Assembly: GCA_021323835.1 (NCBI GenBank)
Contig: JAJPKI010000175.1
Coordinates: forward strand, 1-12,887
Direction of reading: 5' to 3'
DNA length: 12,887 nt
Source of the DNA: Verrucomicrobiota bacterium
Lineage (GTDB): Bacteria > Verrucomicrobiota > Verrucomicrobiia > Limisphaerales > UBA11358
The notes beneath the pieces are model-generated. The model was not told the origin of the DNA. It searched no databases and saw only the letters and a program-made list of their open reading frames with translations. The position numbers and the translations under genes were made by a program. This document shows, one piece after another, positions 6,584 to 12,887 of the stretch. The number at the start of each line of letters is the position of its first letter. Position 1 is the stretch's first letter.

Positions 6584-7558
6584 TCAAAGTTTCGCTGAAA
6601 TCATTTGCTCCAGCTTCATGGCATCGGCGTTAAACAAGCGAATTCCTTCGGCCAATTTTTCCGTGGCCATTGCATTTTCATTGAACAGCCAGCGGAATTG
6701 TTTTTCGTTGAGAGAAACTTTCTCAATCTTTGCATCGCGCGCATCGGGATTCAATTTGCGCGTCACTGGCGCATCGCTCTTTTGCAGTTCGCCGAGCAGA
6801 TTCGGGCTAATCGTCAGCAAATCGCAGCCGGCCAATTCCAAAACCTCGCCGACATTTCGGAAACTCGCGCCCATGACTTCGGTTTTGTAGCCGAATTTTT
6901 TGTAGTAGGCGTAAATTTCTTTGACCGACAAGACGCCCGGGTCTTCGGCGGGCGCAAAATCTTTTTTCTCCTTCGCTTTATACCAATCCATGATTCGCCC
7001 GACGAACGGCGAAATCAATTGCACCTTCGCTTCCGCGCACGCGACGGCTTGTGGAAATGAAAACAGCAGTGTCAAATTACAGTGGATGCCTTCGCGCTCC
7101 AAAATTTCCGCCGCTTTGATGCCTTCCCAGGTCGAGGCGATTTTCACGAGCACGCGCTCGCGGCCAATTCCATTTTTTTCGTAAAGCGAAATGAATTTTT
7201 TCGCTTTTGCAACGAGCGCATCCGTATCGAACGAAAGATTCGCGTCCGTTTCCGTCGAGACGCGGCCGGGAACAATTTTCAAAATCTCCAAACCGAATGC
7301 GACGAGCAACTCGTCCATGATATCGTGAACAGATTTGTTTTTGCCGCCGGCGAGAACTTTGTCCACGACGGATTTGTATTCTGGTTTTTCCACCGCTTTT
7401 AAAATCAGCGACGGATTTGTCGTCGCATCGCGCGGCGTGTATTGCTTGAGCACGCCGTAATCGCCGGTGTCGGCGACGACGACGGTAAATTTTTTCAGTT
7501 GGTCAAGCTGGTTCAATCCCGTTGACGCCGGTTTTTCCATTTGTGCCGCAGTGTTCAT
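6584..7558 (-). CDS. tal: Transaldolase (TalB-type)
   Basis: This cytoplasmic enzyme of the non-oxidative pentose phosphate pathway transfers a dihydroxyacetone unit between sedoheptulose 7-phosphate and glyceraldehyde 3-phosphate, giving fructose 6-phosphate and erythrose 4-phosphate. The 324 residues match the long TalA/TalB class, not the short fructose-6-phosphate-aldolase-like class. DATTNPSLILKA is at 44-55. The Schiff-base lysine is K139 in VLVKIASTWEGIKAAE. NLTLLFSFPQAVACAEA follows at 161-177, and the phosphate-site motif GASFRN is at 230-235. The ATG at 7558 is used here; a second Met at residue 7 (MEKPAST) could also serve. It is divergent from rhamnulokinase and is the first gene of the long minus-strand run. 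No Shine-Dalgarno site is visible. Confidence 0.96.
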   Translation of the reverse strand: MNTAAQMEKPASTGLNQLDQLKKFTVVVADTGDYGVLKQYTPRDATTNPSLILKAVEKPEYKSVVDKVLAGGKNKSVHDIMDELLVAFGLEILKIVPGRVSTETDANLSFDTDALVAKAKKFISLYEKNGIGRERVLVKIASTWEGIKAAEILEREGIHCNLTLLFSFPQAVACAEAKVQLISPFVGRIMDWYKAKEKKDFAPAEDPGVLSVKEIYAYYKKFGYKTEVMGASFRNVGEVLELAGCDLLTISPNLLGELQKSDAPVTRKLNPDARDAKIEKVSLNEKQFRWLFNENAMATEKLAEGIRLFNADAMKLEQMISAKL

Positions 7559-7588
7559 AAATTCATTTTAATTCGCCGACGCCGTTCT

Positions 7589-7601
7589 GCAAGTTACTTG
7601 C
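7589..7601. promoter_or_regulatory. Perfect 13-bp palindrome between tal and rhaB
   Basis: The sequence GCAAGTTACTTGC has two perfect 6-bp arms around a single central base. It sits in the 107-bp divergent intergenic region, upstream of the predicted rhaB -35 box and about 30 bp before the tal start. Its form and position suit an operator, but no regulator family can be named. A dyad of this size also occurs by chance in a window this long. Confidence 0.3.
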
Positions 7602-7619
7602 GCAAAAAACTCAATGTTT

Positions 7620-7647
7620 TTGACACAGCGCGCAATTGCCGCATAAA
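7620..7647 (+). promoter_or_regulatory. Candidate sigma-70 promoter for rhamnulokinase
   Basis: A consensus -35 box TTGACA (7620-7625) is followed after 16 bp by CATAAA (7642-7647), a 4/6 match to the -10 consensus. Transcription would start near 7654, leaving a leader of only about 12 bases with no Shine-Dalgarno site before the ATG at 7666. Confidence 0.4.
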
Positions 7648-7665
7648 CTGTGCGCTCGAATTTTT

Positions 7666-9126
7666 ATGCCCACACATTATCTCGCTTGCGACCTCGGCGC
7701 GGACAGCGGCCGCCTGATTTTGGGAACGCTCGACAACGGAAAAATTTCCATCGAAGAATTGCATCGCTTTCCAAACGGCCCGGTCAAAACGAGCGGCGCA
7801 TTGCATTGGAACGTTGACGCGCTGTTCAATGAATTGAAAAACGGCCTTAAAAAAGCCGCCGCGCGCAATCTGTCCATCGCCAGTATCAGCAGCGATTCGT
7901 GGGGCGTGGATTATGTTTTGATTGATGAACGCGGACTCATCATGCAGCCGGTGTGGTGCTACCGCGATTCGCGCACGGCCGTCGGCGCGGAAAATGTGAA
8001 AGCCAAAGTGGATTGGCCGACGATTTTTTCCGAGACGGGAATTCAATTCATGGCGCTCAACACGATTTATCAACTCGCCGCCGAACCGCCGGAACGGCTC
8101 GCCCGTGCCAAACAAATGCTGCTCATCGGCAACGCATTCAATTATTTCTGCTCCGGCGTGGCTAAAAATGAAATTTCCCTCGCCAGCACCACGCAACTTT
8201 ACAATCCGCAAACCAAAACGTGGTCCAAGAAATTGCTCGACGCGCTGAAATTGCGCGAAGAAATGTTCGCGCCGATTTGTCCGAGTGGAACGAAGCTCGG
8301 CCCGATGAAAAAAAATCTCGCGACCGAAGTCGGCCTGCCGCAAATCGAAGTCGTCGCATCATGTTCACACGACACCGGCGCAGCCGTCGCTGCCGTTCCG
8401 GCGAGCGGGGAAAATTGGGCTTATTTAAGTTCCGGCACGTGGTCTCTCGTCGGCGTCGAATGGCCGAAGCCCGTCATCAACGACCAGGCGCGTTCGCTCG
8501 CGTTCACAAATGAAATCGGCTACGGCGATTCCGTCCGCCTGCTGAAAAATATCGTCGGCCTTTGGATTGTGCAGGAATGCAAACGTTCGTGGGAACGCGA
8601 AGGGAAAAAATATTCGTTCGCGCAACTTGAACAAATGGCCGCGTCCGCGCCGCCGTTCGTCTCGCTCATTAATCCCGACGACCCGCGTTTTGTCAGTCCC
8701 GACGATATGCCGAAAAAAATTGCTGCGTTTTGCGAAGACACCGGCCAGCCGGTTCCCGCAAATCATGGCGCGTATGTCCGCTGCATTTACGAAAGCCTTG
8801 CGCTCTTTTATCGCGCGACACTGCGCCGCCTCGAACGGCTCACCGGCAAAAAAATTGAGAAACTGCACATTGTCGGCGGCGGCAGTCAGGCAACGACACT
8901 CAATCAATTTGCCGCGAACGCTCTGAAAATCCCCGCGCTCGCCGGCCCGACCGAATGCACCGCGCTCGGAAATATCTTGATTCAGGCGATTGCGCTCGGC
9001 CATTTGCCGTCGCTCGCTGCCGCGCGCGAAGTGGTCCGCAATTCGTTTGAATTAAAAACATTTGAACCGCAAGACGCGGCGCAATGGGACGCCGCGGCTG
9101 CACGATTTGAAAAATTGTTGAGCTAG
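7666..9126 (+). CDS. rhaB: Rhamnulokinase (FGGY family)
   Basis: This cytoplasmic kinase phosphorylates L-rhamnulose to L-rhamnulose 1-phosphate with ATP, the second step of L-rhamnose breakdown. The 486 residues are of normal length. The N-terminal FGGY domain opens with DLGADSGRLILG (9-20), which carries the phosphate-binding loop and the GADSGR form typical of rhamnulokinases. SISSDSWGVDYVL follows at 73-85. The catalytic Asp is D236 in SCSHDTGAAVA. The C-terminal domain has YLSSGTWSLVG (253-263), HIVGGGSQATTLNQFAANAL (401-420) and GPTECTALGN. I start it at the ATG at 7666; an in-frame TTG at 7636 would add ten residues that look unlike the family. No other rhamnose genes (isomerase, aldolase, transporter) are nearby, so it is isolated here. 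A related sugar kinase is possible but less likely. Confidence 0.92.
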   Translation: MPTHYLACDLGADSGRLILGTLDNGKISIEELHRFPNGPVKTSGALHWNVDALFNELKNGLKKAAARNLSIASISSDSWGVDYVLIDERGLIMQPVWCYRDSRTAVGAENVKAKVDWPTIFSETGIQFMALNTIYQLAAEPPERLARAKQMLLIGNAFNYFCSGVAKNEISLASTTQLYNPQTKTWSKKLLDALKLREEMFAPICPSGTKLGPMKKNLATEVGLPQIEVVASCSHDTGAAVAAVPASGENWAYLSSGTWSLVGVEWPKPVINDQARSLAFTNEIGYGDSVRLLKNIVGLWIVQECKRSWEREGKKYSFAQLEQMAASAPPFVSLINPDDPRFVSPDDMPKKIAAFCEDTGQPVPANHGAYVRCIYESLALFYRATLRRLERLTGKKIEKLHIVGGGSQATTLNQFAANALKIPALAGPTECTALGNILIQAIALGHLPSLAAAREVVRNSFELKTFEPQDAAQWDAAAARFEKLLS

Positions 9127-9137
9127 AAGTTTAGCGA

Positions 9138-10310
9138 TTATTTCTTCGCCAAATTCTGCACGTATTTCTCGATGCGATTGCCCGCCTCAATCAATTGCTC
9201 GTAACTCGTCGCAAAGCATGCGCGGCAAAAACCTTTGCCGTTTTCGCCAAAAGCTGAGCCGGGGACAATCGCCACTTTTGTTTCTTGTAACAAGCCAATC
9301 GCAAAATCTTTTTCGTTCATTCCCGTTTTGGAAATATCCGGAAACGCATAGAACGAGCCGCGCGGCAGATGACATTTTAGACCGATTTCGTTGAACCGTC
9401 GCACAATAAAATCGCGGCGGCGATGATACTGGTCGCGCATTTTCTTCATCGCGTCCTCGCCGCGCACGAGTGCCTCGATGGCGCCTTCTTGCGCGATGAT
9501 GGATGCGCACAGCATCGAGTATTGATGCACCTTCATCATCGCTTCGATGAGTGTTGCCGGGCCGCACGCATAACCGATGCGCCAGCCGGTCATCGCGAAT
9601 GCTTTCGAAAATCCGTGCAGAAAAATCGTGCGTTCCTTCATGCCGGGAATGCTCGCGATACTCGTATGAACGCCTTCAAACGTCAGCTCGGAATAAATTT
9701 CATCGCTCAAGACGATTAAATCTTTTTCCACGGCGAATTTGGCAATCGCCTCAATCTGCGCACGGTCGCACGTGCCGCCGGTGGGATTACACGGCAAATT
9801 TAGCATCAACAATTTGCAGCCCGGCTGCCACGCGGCGCGAAGTGCGTCCACGGTGAGCGCAAAATTATCTTTCGCGAATGTCGGCACGGGCACGGCAATG
9901 CCGTGCGCGAGCACGATGCCCGGCATGTAGCTGACATAGCACGGCTGATGATACATCACCTTGTCGCCGGGATTGATGAGCGCGCGGCAGGCGAGGTCGA
10001 GAGCTTCGCTCACGCCGACGGTGATGAGAATTTCATTTTCCGGCGAATAACTGACGGAATAATTTTTCTCGACATATTTGCTGATGGCGCGGCGCAGTTC
10101 GATGAGGCCGAGGTTGGACGTGTAATGCGTCTTGCCCTTTTCGAGCGCGTAAATGCCCGCCTCGCGGATGTGCCAGGGCGTGTCGAAATCCGGTTCGCCG
10201 ACGCCGAGCGAAATCGCGTCCTTCATTTTGGCGACGATGTCAAAAAAATCGCGGATGCCGGATTTCGGCAATCCGGCAACGTGCTTGGCGATGAATTTTG
10301 AATTGTCCAT
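9138..10310 (-). CDS. PLP-dependent class I/II aminotransferase
   Basis: This 390-residue fold-type I aminotransferase moves an amino group between an amino acid and a 2-oxo acid in the cytoplasm. SLGVGEPDFDTP (34-45) and HYTSNLGLIELRRAI (62-76) are typical of the aspartate/alanine aminotransferase group. The cofactor contacts are visible: NPTGG at 175-179, D203 in SDEIY, and the Schiff-base lysine K236 in HGFSKAFAMTGWRIGY. An Arg in the C-terminal CRACFATS segment probably binds the substrate carboxylate. The N-terminus GIRDFFDIVAKMKDAISLG resembles, from memory, the alanine transaminase AlaT of Bacillus and PatA-like enzymes. The exact substrate cannot be fixed. It lies downstream of an Lrp/AsnC gene in the same orientation, which fits an alaR-alaT-like pair. 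It is convergent with rhaB, 11 bp apart. Confidence 0.92.
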   Translation of the reverse strand: MDNSKFIAKHVAGLPKSGIRDFFDIVAKMKDAISLGVGEPDFDTPWHIREAGIYALEKGKTHYTSNLGLIELRRAISKYVEKNYSVSYSPENEILITVGVSEALDLACRALINPGDKVMYHQPCYVSYMPGIVLAHGIAVPVPTFAKDNFALTVDALRAAWQPGCKLLMLNLPCNPTGGTCDRAQIEAIAKFAVEKDLIVLSDEIYSELTFEGVHTSIASIPGMKERTIFLHGFSKAFAMTGWRIGYACGPATLIEAMMKVHQYSMLCASIIAQEGAIEALVRGEDAMKKMRDQYHRRRDFIVRRFNEIGLKCHLPRGSFYAFPDISKTGMNEKDFAIGLLQETKVAIVPGSAFGENGKGFCRACFATSYEQLIEAGNRIEKYVQNLAKK

Positions 10311-10318
10311 GAGTCAAA

Positions 10319-10393
10319 AGTTATCCGCAGATTTCACAGATGAACGCAGATTTATTTTTATCCGCGAAAATCCGCGCAATCTGCGGATTAAAA
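10319..10393. repeat. CGCAGATT-type structured intergenic repeat
   Basis: Most of the gap between the Lrp gene and the aminotransferase is one structured repeat. Perfect 11-bp inverted arms, ATCCGCAGATT at 10323-10333 and AATCTGCGGAT at 10378-10388, enclose further related words: ACAGATGAACGCAGATT, ATCCGCG and AATCCGCG. I recall this sequence style as a dispersed intergenic element in many bacterial genomes, including Verrucomicrobia and Planctomycetes. That recollection is not checked here. As RNA it would fold into a long hairpin between the two cistrons. It ends at the stop codon of the Lrp gene. Confidence 0.7.
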
Positions 10394-10876
10394 TCAGGGT
10401 GCAACCTTGAGCCGCTCGTTTTCCTGCGCGGCATTTTCAATCAGGAAACCGTGCTCCTTGTAAGAGCGCAGCATGAAATGCGTGGCCGTCGAAAGCACGC
10501 CTTCGATGGTCGAAAGTTTTTCCGAAACGAACGCCGCCACTTTTTGCAGGCTCGCGCCGTTGACGATAATCATCAAATCGTAACCGCCGGACATGAGATA
10601 GCACGACTCGACTTCGTCGAAGCGCGCGATGCGGCCGGCCAAACGGTTGAAGCCGCCGCCGCGCTCGGGCGTCAGCCGCACTTCGATGACGGCGCGGACG
10701 ACGCCTGAATCTTCCTGCGAAAGATTCAGGATGGGTCGCATGCCCAACAGCACGCCGTTTTTCTTCAGCGTGTCGAGCTCGCGATTGACGTCGGCTTCGG
10801 ACAATTTGAGCACTTGCGCCATTTGCGCCGTGGTCAAGCTGCCGCCTTCGAGCAAAAGTTTAAGCACCGGATTCAT
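10394..10876 (-). CDS. Lrp/AsnC family transcriptional regulator
   Basis: This 160-residue regulator has the standard two-part layout. The N-terminal winged helix-turn-helix (about 1-55) reads LTTAQMAQVLKLSEADVNRE, then LDTLKKNGVLLG. The C-terminal RAM/Lrp ligand-binding domain (about 58-145) includes EVESCYLMSGGYDLMIIVNG, with the SGGYDLM segment conserved in the family, and GVLSTATHFMLRSYKEHGF. Such proteins form dimers to octamers and sense amino acids. The adjacent downstream aminotransferase is the likely target, and autoregulation is common in the family. The gene is divergent from the sigma factor gene across a 130-bp gap holding a small inverted repeat. The separation from the aminotransferase is filled by a structured repeat, which could uncouple expression of the two genes. 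Confidence 0.9.
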   Translation of the reverse strand: MNPVLKLLLEGGSLTTAQMAQVLKLSEADVNRELDTLKKNGVLLGMRPILNLSQEDSGVVRAVIEVRLTPERGGGFNRLAGRIARFDEVESCYLMSGGYDLMIIVNGASLQKVAAFVSEKLSTIEGVLSTATHFMLRSYKEHGFLIENAAQENERLKVAP

Positions 10877-10907
10877 AATGCGCGCAGTTTCTCAAAAATT
10901 CAGCGTA

Positions 10908-10927
10908 AAGCCATACTAAACTGGCTT
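10908..10927. promoter_or_regulatory. Short inverted repeat upstream of the Lrp gene
   Basis: AAGCCA and TGGCTT form perfect 6-bp arms around an 8-bp AT-rich centre, about 32 bp upstream of the Lrp gene start. The position suits an autoregulatory operator or a site shared with the divergent sigma factor gene. Support is weak because short dyads are common. Confidence 0.25.
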
Positions 10928-10948
10928 GTCGGCACGATGACGGGCGAA

Positions 10949-10977
10949 TTGCAAAAAACTAAAATTCTTTGTCTTAT
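10949..10977 (+). promoter_or_regulatory. Candidate promoter for the sigma factor gene
   Basis: TTGCAA (10949-10954) and TCTTAT (10972-10977) are separated by 17 bp, each matching 4 of 6 bases of the sigma-70 consensus. Transcription would begin about 20 bases before the start codon. This is the best candidate in the 130-bp divergent gap but is not strong. Confidence 0.3.
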
Positions 10978-10999
10978 TTTTCATCCGGCGTGCATGTAT

Positions 11000-11006
11000 A
11001 AGGTGG
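11000..11006 (+). promoter_or_regulatory. Shine-Dalgarno-like site before the sigma factor gene
   Basis: AAGGTGG lies directly in front of tandem ATG codons at 11007 and 11010. It is too close for the first ATG and rather close for the second. The second ATG, or the in-frame ATG at 11022, may therefore be the true start. Few other genes in the window have such a site. Confidence 0.45.
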
Positions 11007-12383
11007 ATGATGAATGACGACATGGAATTGGTGCGCGATTACGCCGCCAGCCAATCCGGGCAGGCCTTCGAGACGCTCGTCTCGCGCCACGTCGGGCTGG
11101 TCCATTCGGCGGCGGTGCGGCAGGTGCGCGACGAACATCTGGCCGAAGAAATCACGCAAACCGTTTTCATCATCCTCGCGCGCAAAGCCGGTTCGCTGAA
11201 TCCAAAAACCATTTTGCCCGGCTGGTTATATCGCACCACGCGATTCGTTTCGTCCGCCGCATTTAAAATCCAGCGTCGCCGCGAACGCCGTGCACAGGAG
11301 GCGCACATGCAATCCATTGTTGAAGCTCAAACCGATTCCAATTGGGAAAACTTTTCTCCGCTGCTCGATGAAGCGATGGCCAAATTGCGCGAGCAGGACC
11401 GCGACGCCATTGTGCTGCGCTTTTTCCAGAACAAAAGTTTGCGCGACGTCGGCGCGGTGCTGGGCGTGGGCGAACATGCCGCGCAGAAACGTGTTGACCG
11501 CGCGCTGGAAAAATTGCGCGTCCTCTTTGGCAAACGCGGCGTTGATTCGACGGCCGCCGTCATCGCCGAAAACATTTCCGCCCACTCCGTTCAAACCGTG
11601 CCCGCACTGCTGATGAAATCTGTGACGGTCGCCGCCATCACCAAAGGCGCGACCGCTTCAACCTCAACCCTGGCTCTGTTGAAAGGCTCTATGAAATTGA
11701 TGACCTGGTTAAAAATAAAATTCGCCATCGGCATCGCCGCCGCAGTTTTGGTAGCAACGACTGCGACGATTGCCCTTTCACAAAATTCAGCCAATTCGTC
11801 CGGCCAAGTCGCTCCGGCTAAACCAACCGCAACCGGCACACCGCCGACGATTTTTGTTGGGACCGCTTTTGTCAAAGCGCCAAGCCCCGAAGATGCCGAT
11901 GCCATCATCAAAGATTATGCCGCCGCCCAATCTCCATCGGTCAGTTCCCCGATGTTTCGCAATCTCATCAAACAACACACCAACGCCGAATTGATAAGCG
12001 CGCCGCGAGTCGTGGGCATTGCCGGAGAACCGATAGAAATGTCAATTAGCAAACCCGTCGTGGTCAACGGAACAAACACGGACATTGGCGTCGTTTTGAA
12101 AGCCACTCCGTCGCTCTCGAACTCGTTCATCCATTTGAAATATGATTTTGAATTACGCGAATTGGTCACCAACAATCTTTCGCCGTCCATTCAGGTGATT
12201 GCCGACCAAAACGAAATCCAAATCACGAACCGACAAGGAGTATTCATGTTCACCAAACCGATTGCTGCCGGCAGCGAATCCATCGGGCAGAATCCGGCGG
12301 CGAAAGGCGAGACGCTTATTGTCCTTGGCAATGCCACCCGTGTAGCGACGCGCCTGCAAAAAATTATAAAGAAAGCGCCGTAG
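11007..12383 (+). CDS. ECF-like sigma factor with a membrane segment and secretin-like C-terminus
   Basis: This 458-residue protein joins a transcription factor to an apparent extracytoplasmic domain. Residues about 20-90 are sigma region 2 (FETLVSRHVGLVHSAAVRQV, EEITQTVFIILARK, GWLYRTTRF). Residues about 118-172 are region 4 with a helix-turn-helix (DAIVLRFFQNKSLRDVGAVL). An Ala/Ser/Thr-rich linker leads to one hydrophobic helix at about 237-257, then a Pro/Ala/Thr linker. Residues about 325-441 resemble the beta domain of secretins: ELISAPRVVGIAGEPIEM, then GVVLKATPSLSNSFIHLKYD, then NRQGVFMFTKPI and a closing GETLIVLG. Extended ECF sigma factors are common in Verrucomicrobia and Planctomycetes. 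The secretin resemblance is my reading of the pattern and was not tested by a profile search. No anti-sigma gene is adjacent. The start is probably one of the ATGs at 11007 or 11010. Confidence 0.85.
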   Translation: MMNDDMELVRDYAASQSGQAFETLVSRHVGLVHSAAVRQVRDEHLAEEITQTVFIILARKAGSLNPKTILPGWLYRTTRFVSSAAFKIQRRRERRAQEAHMQSIVEAQTDSNWENFSPLLDEAMAKLREQDRDAIVLRFFQNKSLRDVGAVLGVGEHAAQKRVDRALEKLRVLFGKRGVDSTAAVIAENISAHSVQTVPALLMKSVTVAAITKGATASTSTLALLKGSMKLMTWLKIKFAIGIAAAVLVATTATIALSQNSANSSGQVAPAKPTATGTPPTIFVGTAFVKAPSPEDADAIIKDYAAAQSPSVSSPMFRNLIKQHTNAELISAPRVVGIAGEPIEMSISKPVVVNGTNTDIGVVLKATPSLSNSFIHLKYDFELRELVTNNLSPSIQVIADQNEIQITNRQGVFMFTKPIAAGSESIGQNPAAKGETLIVLGNATRVATRLQKIIKKAP

Positions 12384-12386
12384 CGA

Positions 12387-12410
12387 TTTTTGCAATCAGG
12401 TTGCAAAATC
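12387..12410. terminator. Small hairpin at the convergent sigma factor/lemA junction
   Basis: TTTTGCAA (12388-12395), a TCAGG loop, and TTGCAAAA (12401-12408) form an 8-bp AT-rich stem in the 12-bp gap and the last codons of lemA. It could act in either direction, but the stem is weak and no clear U-run follows, so terminator function is doubtful. Confidence 0.25.
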
Positions 12411-12887
12411 CACGTTGGGCACTTCTTTGACCGACGGCGGCACGCTGAAGAAATCGCCTTCGGATTTGAACCCGAACAGGTTCGCCACGAGGTTGCTTGG
12501 AAAGGTTTCGCATTTGTTGCGGTAGTCGCGCACGTTGCCGTTGTAAAACCGGCGCGCGGCCTGGATGCGGTCTTCGGTGTTCACCAATTCCTTTTGCAAC
12601 TGGAGAAAATTCTGGTCGGCCTTGAGCTGCGGATAATTTTCCACGACGGCGAGCAATTGTTTCAGCGAATCCACGAGCTGCGTTTCATCGCGCGATTGGT
12701 CGGCCACGGCGCCGTTGTTGGCGGCGCAACGATTGCGCAATTCCGTGACGCGCTCCAGCACTTCGCGTTCGTGCGTGGCGTAACCTTTCACCGTCGAAAC
12801 GAGATTGGGAATGAGGTCGTAACGGCGTTTCAATTCCACGTCCACGTCGCTCCACGATTCGCGGATGTAATTGCGCAGGGCGACGAG
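12396..12887 (-). CDS. lemA: LemA family protein (5' end missing)
   Basis: The frame is open to the right edge, so the N-terminus, with the membrane anchor expected for this family, lies outside the window and 163 residues are visible. The visible start ALRNYIRESWSDVDVELKRR, followed by YDLIPNLVSTVKGYATHERE, is the family hallmark. Later come LKQLLAVVENYPQLKADQNF and EDRIQAARRFYNGNVRDYRN, then the C-terminal NLFGFKSEGDFF. LemA proteins form a long helical bundle outside the cytoplasmic membrane. Their function is poorly defined, and they are often encoded near TPM-domain or peptidase genes, which could lie beyond the edge. It is convergent with the sigma factor gene, 12 bp apart. Confidence 0.95.
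   Translation of the reverse strand, partial: LVALRNYIRESWSDVDVELKRRYDLIPNLVSTVKGYATHEREVLERVTELRNRCAANNGAVADQSRDETQLVDSLKQLLAVVENYPQLKADQNFLQLQKELVNTEDRIQAARRFYNGNVRDYRNKCETFPSNLVANLFGFKSEGDFFSVPPSVKEVPNVDFAT

Noticed and set aside
7636..7665. Upstream TTG start for rhaB
   Set aside because: The added ten residues do not resemble rhamnulokinases, and the predicted transcription start lies downstream of the TTG.
7594..9003. Long open frames opposite rhaB (about 249 and 192 codons)
   Set aside because: They are antisense frames of a clear rhaB gene, rich in Arg/Phe, with no motif of their own.

Overview
The window looks like a gene-dense piece of chromosome from a Gram-negative bacterium, most likely a member of the Verrucomicrobiota (Pedosphaera/Limisphaerales-like). 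This placement is inferred from three things. The sigma factor at 11007-12383 has the build I recall as typical of that group. Shine-Dalgarno sequences are scarce. Codon choice mixes AT-rich codons (AAA, AAT, ATT, TTT) with GC-rich ones (GCG, CGC, CTC). No rRNA, tRNA, CRISPR array, transposase or phage gene was seen, and no stretch longer than about 155 bp lacks a gene.

Layout. (1) 1-331, minus: the 5' part of a secreted DUF4142 protein. (2) 486-2854, plus: a two-gene heme operon, protoporphyrinogen oxidase then ferrochelatase, overlapping by 4 bp. (3) 2857-7558, minus: a tight run of eight genes. In transcription order these are transaldolase, a small membrane protein, a small winged-helix-like protein, signal peptidase I, a membrane-anchored NTF2-like protein, an EamA/DMT transporter, a thioredoxin-like [2Fe-2S] ferredoxin, and an FHA protein with a B-box-like zinc module. 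(4) 7666-9126, plus: rhamnulokinase, divergent from transaldolase. (5) 9138-10876, minus: an Lrp/AsnC regulator followed by a class I aminotransferase, with a structured CGCAGATT-type repeat between them. (6) 11007-12383, plus: an ECF-like sigma factor fused through one membrane segment to a secretin-like C-terminal domain. (7) 12396-12887, minus: a LemA protein cut by the window edge.

How the genes relate. HemG and HemH carry out the last two steps of protoheme synthesis. The lepB, NTF2-like, transporter and ferredoxin genes overlap by 1-4 bp and are probably translationally coupled, although their roles are not obviously related. The Lrp regulator probably controls the aminotransferase beside it, as in alaR-alaT type pairs. 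Rhamnulokinase and transaldolase share a 107-bp divergent intergenic region carrying a 13-bp palindrome and a good candidate rhaB promoter.

Most unusual items: the membrane-tethered sigma factor with a secretin-like extracytoplasmic domain; the CGCAGATT repeat, which ends at the stop codon of the Lrp gene; the FHA/B-box fusion; and the cysteine-rich insert in ferrochelatase. The remaining genes are ordinary housekeeping genes, and I see no large undescribed system.
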